From Corynebacterium genitalium ATCC 33030 (lineage in GTDB: Bacteria; Actinomycetota; Actinomycetes; Mycobacteriales; Mycobacteriaceae), in contig NZ_CM000961.1 of the NCBI RefSeq assembly GCF_000143825.1, positions 372,001 through 436,000 on the forward strand: DNA of 64,000 nt, in the 5' to 3' direction. A model generated the notes under the pieces. It did no database searches. It was given only the letters and a program-made list of their open reading frames with translations, and had not been told where the DNA came from. Made by a program: the position numbers and the translations under genes. Shown here in pieces: positions 8,222 to 17,073 of the stretch (within the stretch, counting starts at the first letter, position 1; each line of letters starts with the position of its first letter).

Positions 8222-9442
8222 TTACTTCACCGCGTAGAAGACCTTCTCGCCGGAGTACAAGTCAGCCTCGACGACGATCGTGCCCTCTTCCTTCCCCTCA
8301 ATCGGAATGGACACACCGATGTTGCCCGACGTGTCCGCCCCGTTGTAGAGGGTGGTGGAAAGATCGAACATGTCCGGCTCCACGAGCGTGACCTCGTGAG
8401 ACTCATAAGTCTTACCCTCCGGCGACACGTACGACACAAAGATAAGCGGGCTCTCACCCTGGGGATCGTCACCAATGTACTTCGCCGTCATGTTGACCAA
8501 GATGTGCACCATCCCGTCTTTCGGCTCGTCGCTGAACGGGTTCTCCTCCATGATCTCATCGGTCGCGTCCAAGTTGACCGAGTTGATCGTGACTTCCCAG
8601 TCCCCCTGAGTGATGGTGCTACCCAGCGGCAGCGGGTTCTCGCGGCTCTTGCCTGCATCAGAACCCTTGGCCTTACTCTTGCCCTTGTCTTTACCGTTAT
8701 CGGCTGCCCCTCCTGCGGAGGCGCCGTCAGCTGGCGCAGCGTCGCCGGCATCCTCGGCAGCGCTGTCGCTCGTGGAGCTCGCAGCCACAAAGAACACGGT
8801 CAGCGCGATGAGCCCGCCGACAACCGCAGTAATCACACCGGCGATGGCCGGACCCTTCGACATGTCTTTCATGACCAAGCCAATGATGCCGACCACGAGC
8901 GCGATGGGAAGCAGAAGCCACCCGAACACCAGTGTCGCCGGGAAGAAAGACATGATCGTGCCCAGGACCGCGAGAGCAATCGAAATAATGCCCAGAATGT
9001 TCAGCTTCGATCCCCCGGGCTGCTGCGGCGGGCCGTACTGGGGCTGATCAAAGCCGTACTGGCCCTGCCCCTGGTTCTGAAAAAGGGACTGGGTTTGGTT
9101 CTGCTCATACGGTGCCGCAGCCCCAGCACCGGACTGGTCCACACCGTACTGCTGCCCGGCGCCCGTACCGTACTGGCCCGCACCGTACTGGCCGGTTCCA
9201 TATTGCCCGGCACCTGCACCGTACTGCCCGGCACCGTACTGCCCGGCACCGTACTGCCCGGCACCGTACTGCCCGGCGCCGTACTGTCCCGCGCCGTACT
9301 CCTGACCAGCACCAGCGCCATATTGGCCCGCGCCGTAACCACCGGTGTAGCGGGTCGATCCACCGGAACTGTCCGCACCACCCGATGTCCAATCCGGTTG
9401 CTGTGAACCGTATGGGTTGTTCGGATTGTAGCTATTGGACAT
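8222..9442 (-). CDS. Gly/Gln/Tyr-repeat membrane protein with DUF4190 and DUF4352-like domains
   Basis: A 406-residue protein in three parts. Residues 1-145 are low-complexity and contain many copies of a five-residue unit of Gly, Ala, Gly, Gln and Tyr. Residues 147-225 hold two or three membrane helices resembling DUF4190. After an acidic, Ala/Gly/Lys-rich linker, residues 275-406 form a beta-rich extracellular domain resembling DUF4352, including a GDWEVTINSV strand. This is a common actinobacterial design: cytoplasmic low-complexity region, membrane, secreted immunoglobulin-like domain. Function is unknown. The tandem coding repeats suggest that the length varies between strains. Confidence 0.75.
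   Translation of the reverse strand: MSNSYNPNNPYGSQQPDWTSGGADSSGGSTRYTGGYGAGQYGAGAGQEYGAGQYGAGQYGAGQYGAGQYGAGQYGAGAGQYGTGQYGAGQYGTGAGQQYGVDQSGAGAAAPYEQNQTQSLFQNQGQGQYGFDQPQYGPPQQPGGSKLNILGIISIALAVLGTIMSFFPATLVFGWLLLPIALVVGIIGLVMKDMSKGPAIAGVITAVVGGLIALTVFFVAASSTSDSAAEDAGDAAPADGASAGGAADNGKDKGKSKAKGSDAGKSRENPLPLGSTITQGDWEVTINSVNLDATDEIMEENPFSDEPKDGMVHILVNMTAKYIGDDPQGESPLIFVSYVSPEGKTYESHEVTLVEPDMFDLSTTLYNGADTSGNIGVSIPIEGKEEGTIVVEADLYSGEKVFYAVK
9216..9275 (+). repeat. Four perfect 15-bp tandem repeats inside a coding region
   Basis: GCACCGTACTGCCCG is repeated four times without mismatch, with degenerate copies from about 9166 to 9300. On the minus strand it encodes the repeated Gly-Ala/Gly-Gln-Tyr unit of the membrane protein, so it is a minisatellite that keeps the reading frame. 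Confidence 0.9.
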
Positions 9443-9635
9443 GACTGCCTCCTTAGCCTTTCAGCAGGCACCGTTTAATCTCGAGAACGATGTCACTTTC
9501 GCTCGTCGAAGCGTGTTGTCACAGTTACTGTACAGACGAATACTACGGTCCGCGCATCTGCGCTTCCCCAATCGAGCCTGCTGCGGTAGCCCTCAAGGGA
9601 TGAGGGGAAGGGGTGGGGTGGGTTTAAACGTCGAA

Positions 9636-9664
9636 AAGCGCCCCGGCGAAGAACCGGGGCGCTT
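9636..9664 (-). terminator. lpd terminator
   Basis: A perfect 11-bp stem (AAGCGCCCCGG / CCGGGGCGCTT) with a 7-nt loop lies 14 bp past the lpd stop codon, followed on the minus strand by TT then C. Confidence 0.85.
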
Positions 9665-9677
9665 GAAGCGACATGAT

Positions 9678-11090
<1,413 letters not shown>

Positions 11091-11197
11091 GTCTCCTAGG
11101 ATACGTTCGTTCTCCAGATCCTGCTTGCACGTGCTTTGACGGGCCTATTTCGCTTCCCACTTCAAAGTTCCCTGCCAGTTTGGCATGATTAACATTC

Positions 11198-12667
11198 ATG
11201 AAGCTTTCCCGCCCCGCCCTCGCTTCGGCTGCCGCGCTCGTTATCGCCGCTAGCTCGCTGTCTTTGGTCCACTCGACACCCGCCGACGAGCCGCTCGCTG
11301 TCACGCCGCTTGACGACGGCACCGAGCACCCCGCCCCCGAACCCGACCCGCAGGCAGCGGCCGACTCCGGTGCAGAAGCCGAGAAACCTGCAGCAAAGGA
11401 AGACGCCGCTGAGGACGGGACAGAGCTGGACCCGGCAGCTGAGCTTCCCAAGCCCGGAGCCGGTGCTGACCAGGTTGACGATGACGTGAAACGGGAGTCC
11501 GAGACGACCCCTAACCACGCCGACCAGACACCCGTCTTGGCAAAGATGACTGAGCTGACGGAGGCCCCGAAGAAGGTGTCCGGCGGAGGCAAGGATGATC
11601 AGTGGTGGTTCAAGACCACCAAGCAAAAGCGCAACGAGAAGGAATGGGTCAAGGGCGCGAAACCGATCGTCGAGGCCTGGAACGTTTACTCCGATTCGAT
11701 GGGGCGCGATATCCCTGTGGCCATCATCCCGGCCCGAGACGAGAACGGTAACCCCATCACGGGTGCCCCGACGCTCTACATGCTGAACGGAGCCGGCGGC
11801 GCGGAGCAGAATGCCGACTGGATTACCTCTGGCGACGCTGACATCTTCTTTGAGAACAAGGGGGTGAACGTGGTCATCCCGATGGAGGGCGCCTTCTCCT
11901 ACTACGTCGACTGGCTTGAAGACGATGAATACCTGAAGCAGAACTCCCCGTACTTCAAGGGCCCGCAGAAGTGGACGACGTTCCTGGGCCGCGAATTGCG
12001 CCCTGCCGTGGAGGACCACTTGGAGGCTAACGGCAAGCGCGCTGTGGTGGGCATGTCCATGTCAGCCACCTCTTCCCTCTTGCTCGCGGAGCACTACCCA
12101 GGCGAGTTCGACGCTGTGGGATCCTTCTCCGGTTGTGCGGCGACCTCAACTCCAATTCCTTGGGCGTTCGCTGGCTTGACTGTGAACCGTGCGGCGTCGA
12201 ACGGGGGCCGCATTACCCCGGCGCACGCGTGGGGTCCGATGGGCAGCCCCTACAACCGCTACAACGACGCGCTTGTCAATGCCGACAAGCTCGAAGGCTC
12301 CAAGCTATACATCTCCAACGCGTCCGGTCTTGGAGCGAACGAAGACATGTTCGGCTACCGCACCGAGGTCCGCGGCCAGAAGTCTGCTGACGCGCTTTCC
12401 GGTTCCGCAACCACAGTCGTTGAGGGTGGCGTGATCGAAGGAGCCACCAACGCGTGCACCCACGACCTTCGGGCGAAGCTGAACGGACTGGGAATCGAAG
12501 CCCACTACGAATTCAAGAATGCTGGCACCCACTCTTGGCCTGTGTGGGAGGATGACATGCGTCGCTCCTGGAACACCGTCATCGGCCCGACACTGATCGG
12601 AGAAGGATTCAAGCCGGACGAGTCTCTGCAGGAATCGAACTCCTGGAACGCGAACGGGTCTAGCTAG
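11198..12667 (+). CDS. Secreted corynomycolyltransferase with an acidic Pro-rich linker
   Basis: A 489-residue protein of the antigen-85/Cmt esterase family, which moves mycolates from trehalose monomycolate to trehalose, arabinogalactan or proteins outside the membrane. A signal peptide (residues 1-26) is followed by a roughly 110-residue acidic Pro/Ala/Glu-rich region absent from the paralog at 13269. The alpha/beta-hydrolase domain then carries the oxyanion-side LNGAGGAEQN, the nucleophile elbow GMSMSATS and the catalytic-histidine segment GTHSWPVW. Two conserved Cys flank the catalytic domain (FSGCAA, NACTHD). The linker may span the cell wall. A strong terminator follows. Confidence 0.9.
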   Translation: MKLSRPALASAAALVIAASSLSLVHSTPADEPLAVTPLDDGTEHPAPEPDPQAAADSGAEAEKPAAKEDAAEDGTELDPAAELPKPGAGADQVDDDVKRESETTPNHADQTPVLAKMTELTEAPKKVSGGGKDDQWWFKTTKQKRNEKEWVKGAKPIVEAWNVYSDSMGRDIPVAIIPARDENGNPITGAPTLYMLNGAGGAEQNADWITSGDADIFFENKGVNVVIPMEGAFSYYVDWLEDDEYLKQNSPYFKGPQKWTTFLGRELRPAVEDHLEANGKRAVVGMSMSATSSLLLAEHYPGEFDAVGSFSGCAATSTPIPWAFAGLTVNRAASNGGRITPAHAWGPMGSPYNRYNDALVNADKLEGSKLYISNASGLGANEDMFGYRTEVRGQKSADALSGSATTVVEGGVIEGATNACTHDLRAKLNGLGIEAHYEFKNAGTHSWPVWEDDMRRSWNTVIGPTLIGEGFKPDESLQESNSWNANGSS

Positions 12668-12710
12668 AACGGCCCCGCCGCCGGCTCCTACCGGAGCCAC
12701 ACACGACACA

Positions 12711-12743
12711 AGGGGAGATACCACGTCGGTATCTCCCCTTTTT
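12711..12743 (+). terminator. Terminator of the first mycolyltransferase gene
   Basis: A perfect 12-bp stem (AGGGGAGATACC / GGTATCTCCCCT) with a 5-nt loop is followed by TTTTT, 44 bp after the stop codon. Confidence 0.95.
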
Positions 12744-12766
12744 GCATCTGCTTAACGACGCTTCTT

Positions 12767-12864
12767 GCCCGAACGGTGACAATGCCCCGGTAACTTAGCT
12801 CGTTTTGGCGCTGTTTTCACGCGCTTTTTGAGCATTGTTACCAGGGCATTGTTGCCGTTCGCCG
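12767..12864. repeat. 98-bp element bounded by 28-bp imperfect inverted repeats
   Basis: The left arm (12767-12794) and the complement of the right arm (12837-12864) match over about 26 of 28 positions in outline, with cores ACAATGCCC and GGTAAC shared and only a few mismatches. The spacer is 42 bp. It lies between the terminator of the first mycolyltransferase gene and the 3' end of the small peptide gene. It lacks a U-run, so it is not a classical terminator. It could be a MITE-like element or a structured 3' RNA. Confidence 0.6.
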
Positions 12865-12895
12865 ATTCGCGAGCTGGGCTGGGCTGGTACCCCCG

Positions 12896-13015
12896 TTAGA
12901 ACATGCCCAGGCTCAGAGCGATCTGGGAAGAGGTGGAGGATGCCTCGTGGATCAGGCCGCCGAGGAACTGGTTGATTGCCAGCTGTGCCTGTTCGATCGG
13001 GTTGAGTGCGTTCAT
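12896..13015 (-). CDS. 39-residue amphipathic peptide, possible cell-wall porin-like or mycolated peptide
   Basis: A small ORF of 39 codons starting at the ATG at 13015, preceded at proper spacing by a strong ribosome site (GAAAGGA), which argues for translation. There is no signal peptide. The peptide is one predicted amphipathic helix with a central Gly-Gly and several Ser/Thr (HEASSTSSQ), ending in a hydrophobic LSLGMF. The size, lack of a signal and helical character recall the corynebacterial outer-membrane peptides PorA, PorH and ProtX, some of which are O-mycolylated by a mycolyltransferase. It sits between two mycolyltransferase genes, which fits such a role. I see no direct sequence match, so the class is inferred. 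Confidence 0.55.
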   Translation of the reverse strand: MNALNPIEQAQLAINQFLGGLIHEASSTSSQIALSLGMF

Positions 13016-13268
13016 GGTTCGCGTCCTTTCAGTTAGGGCTATTGCGGGTGACTCTAGGAAGATAGTCGGGGGTTGGGGTGGGGTTGTTACGTCGAAAAGC
13101 ACTTTAACATGCTTAACTTGAGGCACAATAGTAACATCTTCCCACTTGTGGTACTGCCTATCCACGGTTAGAGTCAAGTGCAGTTTGATTGTATCCCCCG
13201 GTAACAACCATGACGCTTCAAGCGAATAACAAGGTTGAAGCTAACGGACCATTAGTAAGGAAACACCC
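13016..13268. promoter_or_regulatory. Divergent promoter region with a 9-bp inverted repeat
   Basis: This 253-bp region separates the divergent peptide gene and second mycolyltransferase gene. A perfect 9-bp inverted repeat, GGTTGTTAC (13082-13090) and GTAACAACC (13201-13209), brackets the centre and could bind one regulator acting on both genes. It is AT-richer than its surroundings. The ribosome site of the downstream gene is AAGGAAA at about 13259. Confidence 0.4.
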
Positions 13269-14411
13269 ATGAAGTTCCTCCGCTCAGCCCTCGCAGTTGC
13301 GGCCGCAACCTCGATTGCGCTCGGTGCCGCCCCGGCCATTGCCCAAGCAGCTCCGGTTTCGGCAGCTCAAGCGGCCGGCCAAGCTCCGGTAGGCGTGGTG
13401 AAGAACTGGGACGCCAACCCGGCCCCGAAGGCGATCAACACCGGCGAGACCGCAAAGTGGGTCCACGAGGTCGACCACAACAAGGTTTGGGCTTTCTGGG
13501 TTCACTCCCCGTCCATGGGCCGTGACATCCCAGTTGCTGTCATCCCGGCGCGCAACGCGCAGGGCCAGCCGGTCAAGAACGCCCCGACGGTCTACCTGCT
13601 CAACGGTGCTGGCGGTGCGGAGCAGAACAACGACTGGTTGACCTACGCCGAAACCCAGAAGTTCTACGCCGACAAGGGCGTCAACGTGGTCATCCCGATG
13701 GAGGGCGCGTTCTCCTACTACACCGACTGGCTGAACACCCCGAACGCCAAGTACTTCCGTGGCCCGCAGAAGTGGGAGACGTTCCTGACGAAGGAGCTGC
13801 CGGGACCGATCGAGAATCGTCTGGGCGCTGACAGCCGCCGCGCGGTCGTCGGCTTCTCCATGTCTGGCACCTCCGCGCTGGTCCTGCCGACGAAGGTGCC
13901 CGGTTTCTACGACGCCGCTGCATCCTTCTCCGGTTGTGCTGCCACCTCCAGCCCGGCTGGGTACAACTTCGCCCGCCTGACCGTCAACCGCGGTGCTGGC
14001 TCGGCTGCGAACTACCAGACGGTCACCCCGGAGCAGATGTGGGGCCCGATGGGCGGCCCGTACAACCGCGCCAACGACGCACTGGTGAACGCCGACAAGC
14101 TGCGCGGCACCAACCTGTACGTCTCCACCGCTACGGGCCTGGCATCCGAGAACGATATGGTGTCTACCCTTGTCGGCAAGGGTGCTCAGGTTCCGGCGGC
14201 ATCTGCGAACGCGATGGTGCTCCAGGTTGAAGGTGGCGTGATCGAGGCTGCCATCAACACCTGCAACCACGACCTGAAGGCGAAGCTGAACAGCCTGAAC
14301 ATTCCGGCCCACTACGAGTTCCGCAACGTGGGCACCCACTCCTGGCCGGACTGGCGCAAGGACCTGGAGAACTCCTGGTACAAGACCATTAAGCCGGCAT
14401 TCGGCATGTAG
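13269..14411 (+). CDS. Secreted corynomycolyltransferase
   Basis: A 380-residue antigen-85/Cmt-family protein. A signal peptide (residues 1-28, ending AIAQA) precedes the catalytic alpha/beta-hydrolase domain, with SPSMGRDIPVAVIPA, LNGAGGAEQN, the nucleophile elbow GFSMSGTS, the Cys pair in FSGCAA and NTCNHD, and the histidine segment GTHSWPDW. It is clearly a paralog of the product of the gene at 11198 but lacks that protein's acidic linker. The pair probably arose by duplication, with the small peptide gene now between them. Substrate choice (trehalose, arabinogalactan or peptide) cannot be read from the sequence. Confidence 0.92.
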   Translation: MKFLRSALAVAAATSIALGAAPAIAQAAPVSAAQAAGQAPVGVVKNWDANPAPKAINTGETAKWVHEVDHNKVWAFWVHSPSMGRDIPVAVIPARNAQGQPVKNAPTVYLLNGAGGAEQNNDWLTYAETQKFYADKGVNVVIPMEGAFSYYTDWLNTPNAKYFRGPQKWETFLTKELPGPIENRLGADSRRAVVGFSMSGTSALVLPTKVPGFYDAAASFSGCAATSSPAGYNFARLTVNRGAGSAANYQTVTPEQMWGPMGGPYNRANDALVNADKLRGTNLYVSTATGLASENDMVSTLVGKGAQVPAASANAMVLQVEGGVIEAAINTCNHDLKAKLNSLNIPAHYEFRNVGTHSWPDWRKDLENSWYKTIKPAFGM

Positions 14412-14455
14412 CCCGCCATTCGGCGCGTGCCCACGGGGGCGTTAGGGTTGTCTGT

Positions 14456-16417
14456 ATGACCTCTAACGCCCCCGATCTGTCTATTGCCCCAGCTGAACTC
14501 GACGAGATCACGGGCGACAAAGCCCTCGCATGGGCCTCCGCTTGGTCCGCCCACACGGAGCAGCAGAACCAGGACGAGGAGCTGGCGGGCCGCATCCGGG
14601 ACGCCTTGGACACTGACGAGAAGATCCCGTACGTCACGCGGCGCGGAGATTACCTCTACAACTTCTGGCGCGACCGTGAGCACCCGCGCGGGATCTGGCG
14701 CCGCACAACCACTGACGCTTACCTGCGGGGAACTGGTGAGTGGGAAGTGGTGGTAGACGTCGATAAGCTCGCGCGCGATGAAGGAGAAGACTGGGTCTGG
14801 AAAGGTGCCGTGGTCAGGCCCATCGCGAACGACCGCGCACTGATCAAGCTCTCGCGCGGCGGCGCGGACGCGGTGACGGTGCGTGAATACCACGTCGACG
14901 ACCGAGCATTCATTGACGGCTCCGAGCTCCCTGAAGCCAAGACCGACGTCAGCTGGATCGACCGCGACACGCTACTCGTGGGCACTGACATAGGCAAAGA
15001 CTCGGTCACGGAGTCCGGATACCCGGTCGAGGTGCGGAAGTGGGAGCGCGGAACCGCGATCGAGGACGCGCCGGTGGTCTTCCGCGGTGAGCGCAGCGAC
15101 GTCGCAGTAGGCGCGCACGTCGACCACACCCCCGGCTTTGAGCGCGTGATTTTCGAGCGCGCGCTGGACTTCTACACCTCGCGCACGTACATCGACGGCG
15201 AGCTCGTGGATGTCCCCGAGGACTGCATCGTCGTGCCGCACAAACAGTGGCTGTTCCTGCTGCCGCGCACGGCGTTCGACGGCATCCCGGCGGGTGCTCT
15301 CGCAGTGGCATCGTTGGATCTCACCGAGAAGCGCGTGCTTATCGACGACTTCCCCATCGAAGACCTCTCCGTCACCGCCACCACCCTGCTGGTGACGGTG
15401 CTGGACAACGTGGTCACGCGCATCTTCCGCTTCGAGCTGGGCACCTGGGACCGCTCCGAAGTCGAACTCCCGGAAGCGGCGACAGCGTCGGTGGTGGGAA
15501 CGAGCCCGCTCGACGGCGATGAAACCTGGATCAACGTGTCGTCTTTCACCACTCCCTCCACGCTGCTGCGTGACGGCGAGGTGGTGCGCCAAGCACCCGC
15601 GCTTTTCGACGCGTCCGGCCTGGAAACCCGCCAACACTGGGCCACCTCAGCGGACGGGACGAAGGTGCCATACTTCATCACCGGCGACTTTTCGCAGGGT
15701 CAGCGGCCGTGCTTGGTCGGCGGATACGGCGGCTTCGAGGTGTCACTCACCCCGGGGTACTCCGCTGTGCGCGGAATCTCCTGGATGGAGAAGGGCTACT
15801 ACTTCGTCCAACCCAATTTGCGTGGCGGCGGCGAGTTCGGCCCCGAATGGCACTCGCAGGTGGTCAAGACCAACCGGCACAAGGTGTGGGAGGACCACCG
15901 GGCAGTGCTCGAAGACGTAGTCGCCCGCGGTTATTCCACGCCGGAGCAGCTGGCCATCCGTGGCGGCTCCAACGGCGGACTGCTCACATCCGGCGCGCTG
16001 GTGCAGTACCCGGGCCTGTTCGGCGCGGCCGTGATCCAGGTGCCACTGACCGACATGCTGCGCTACCACACTCTGTCAGCAGGAGCGTCCTGGATGGCCG
16101 AGTACGGCGACCCGGACGTACCGGAGGAACGCGCCGCGCTAGAGAGCTGGTCGCCCCTGCACAACGTGACCGACTCCCCTACCTATCCCCCAGCGCTGGT
16201 GACCACCTCCACCCGTGATGACCGTGTGCACCCCGCGCACGCCCGAACCTTCGCGCTCGCCTTGGCAAAGGCCGGTCAGCCCGTGGATTACTTCGAGAAC
16301 ACCGCCGGCGGTCACGCCGGTGCCGCCGACAACGAGCAGGTCGCACGGGTTGAATCGCTCATCTATACCTGGCTGGAGAATCAGATCGGGAACTCTTCAG
16401 ATCAAACTTCCGACTGA
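14456..16417 (+). CDS. Prolyl oligopeptidase family serine peptidase (S9A)
   Basis: A 653-residue protein with an N-terminal seven-bladed propeller (about residues 70-400) and a C-terminal alpha/beta-hydrolase domain. The nucleophile serine is in RGGSNGGLL. The acid and histidine lie in TRDDRVHPAH and AGGHAGA. There is no signal peptide, so it is cytoplasmic and would cleave short proline-containing peptides. The start ATG follows a TAGGGT -10-like box by 7 nt, suggesting leaderless transcription. It ends one base into an upstream start of the next ORF, but the lipoprotein behind it has its own ribosome site. Confidence 0.9.
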   Translation: MTSNAPDLSIAPAELDEITGDKALAWASAWSAHTEQQNQDEELAGRIRDALDTDEKIPYVTRRGDYLYNFWRDREHPRGIWRRTTTDAYLRGTGEWEVVVDVDKLARDEGEDWVWKGAVVRPIANDRALIKLSRGGADAVTVREYHVDDRAFIDGSELPEAKTDVSWIDRDTLLVGTDIGKDSVTESGYPVEVRKWERGTAIEDAPVVFRGERSDVAVGAHVDHTPGFERVIFERALDFYTSRTYIDGELVDVPEDCIVVPHKQWLFLLPRTAFDGIPAGALAVASLDLTEKRVLIDDFPIEDLSVTATTLLVTVLDNVVTRIFRFELGTWDRSEVELPEAATASVVGTSPLDGDETWINVSSFTTPSTLLRDGEVVRQAPALFDASGLETRQHWATSADGTKVPYFITGDFSQGQRPCLVGGYGGFEVSLTPGYSAVRGISWMEKGYYFVQPNLRGGGEFGPEWHSQVVKTNRHKVWEDHRAVLEDVVARGYSTPEQLAIRGGSNGGLLTSGALVQYPGLFGAAVIQVPLTDMLRYHTLSAGASWMAEYGDPDVPEERAALESWSPLHNVTDSPTYPPALVTTSTRDDRVHPAHARTFALALAKAGQPVDYFENTAGGHAGAADNEQVARVESLIYTWLENQIGNSSDQTSD

Positions 16418-16440
16418 TGTTCAATGGAAAGGACAGCATC

Positions 16441-17067
16441 ATGAAGAAACCACTGACTCTCGCCGCCGTCCTGTGCGCTGGCGCCCTCGGGCTGGCCGGG
16501 TGCGGCGACAACACGGAGACTGCAGGCACATCAGAAACAACATCGGAAGCCACCCCGGATGCCGCGTCGGGCGCTCCGTCGGATGTTGCGTCCGAAGCTT
16601 CCTCTGAGGCAACCATCGAGCTTGTCGACGGCTACTGCCGCGCCAAGCCTGCCGCCGACGACGACGCCGCCATGGAGAGCGCGACTGACTTGGACAAGAA
16701 GCACTCCGACATGACGGCCTGCTTCGGCACTCTGAAAAACACCTCCGATCAGGACATCTCCGTCAAGTCGTTCGCTGTCCCGTCGCTCGAAGGCGCATCG
16801 ACCGAGCTCCACGAAGTCGTGGACGGCGTCATGCAGGAAAAGCCAGGCGGCTTCACCGTCGCCCCGGGTGAGACCTACGAGCTGGTCCCCGGCGGCGACC
16901 ACCTGATGATCATGAACTACGACGAGGCCATCCCCGCCGGTGAGACGCTGGAGGTCGAGATCACCACCGACGCCGACACCACCCTTTCCATCGAGATCCC
17001 GGTGCGCGAACAGCCCTCCGGCGAGGAGAACTACGGTGGCCACGAGGGCCACGACGATCACGAGTAA
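16441..17067 (+). CDS. Lipoprotein with PCu(A)C copper chaperone domain
   Basis: About 208 residues. A lipoprotein signal (residues 1-21, lipobox LAGC) and a Thr/Ser/Ala-rich linker precede a PCu(A)C-type domain. The domain has the expected LHEVVDGVMQ segment, a PGGDHLMIM copper-site strand and a final GETLEVEITTD strand. The C terminus is a His/Glu/Gly tail (GGHEGHDDHE) that could bind extra metal. The ATG at 16441 is preceded by GGAAAGGA, favouring it over the upstream ATG at 16417. It lies 6 bp before the DyP peroxidase gene, so the two form a pair. Confidence 0.85.
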   Translation: MKKPLTLAAVLCAGALGLAGCGDNTETAGTSETTSEATPDAASGAPSDVASEASSEATIELVDGYCRAKPAADDDAAMESATDLDKKHSDMTACFGTLKNTSDQDISVKSFAVPSLEGASTELHEVVDGVMQEKPGGFTVAPGETYELVPGGDHLMIMNYDEAIPAGETLEVEITTDADTTLSIEIPVREQPSGEENYGGHEGHDDHE

Positions 17068-17073
17068 GGAACC

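Noticed and set aside
9166..9300. Tandem repeats as a CRISPR array
   Set aside because: The units are 15 bp, directly adjacent without spacers and in frame in a coding region.
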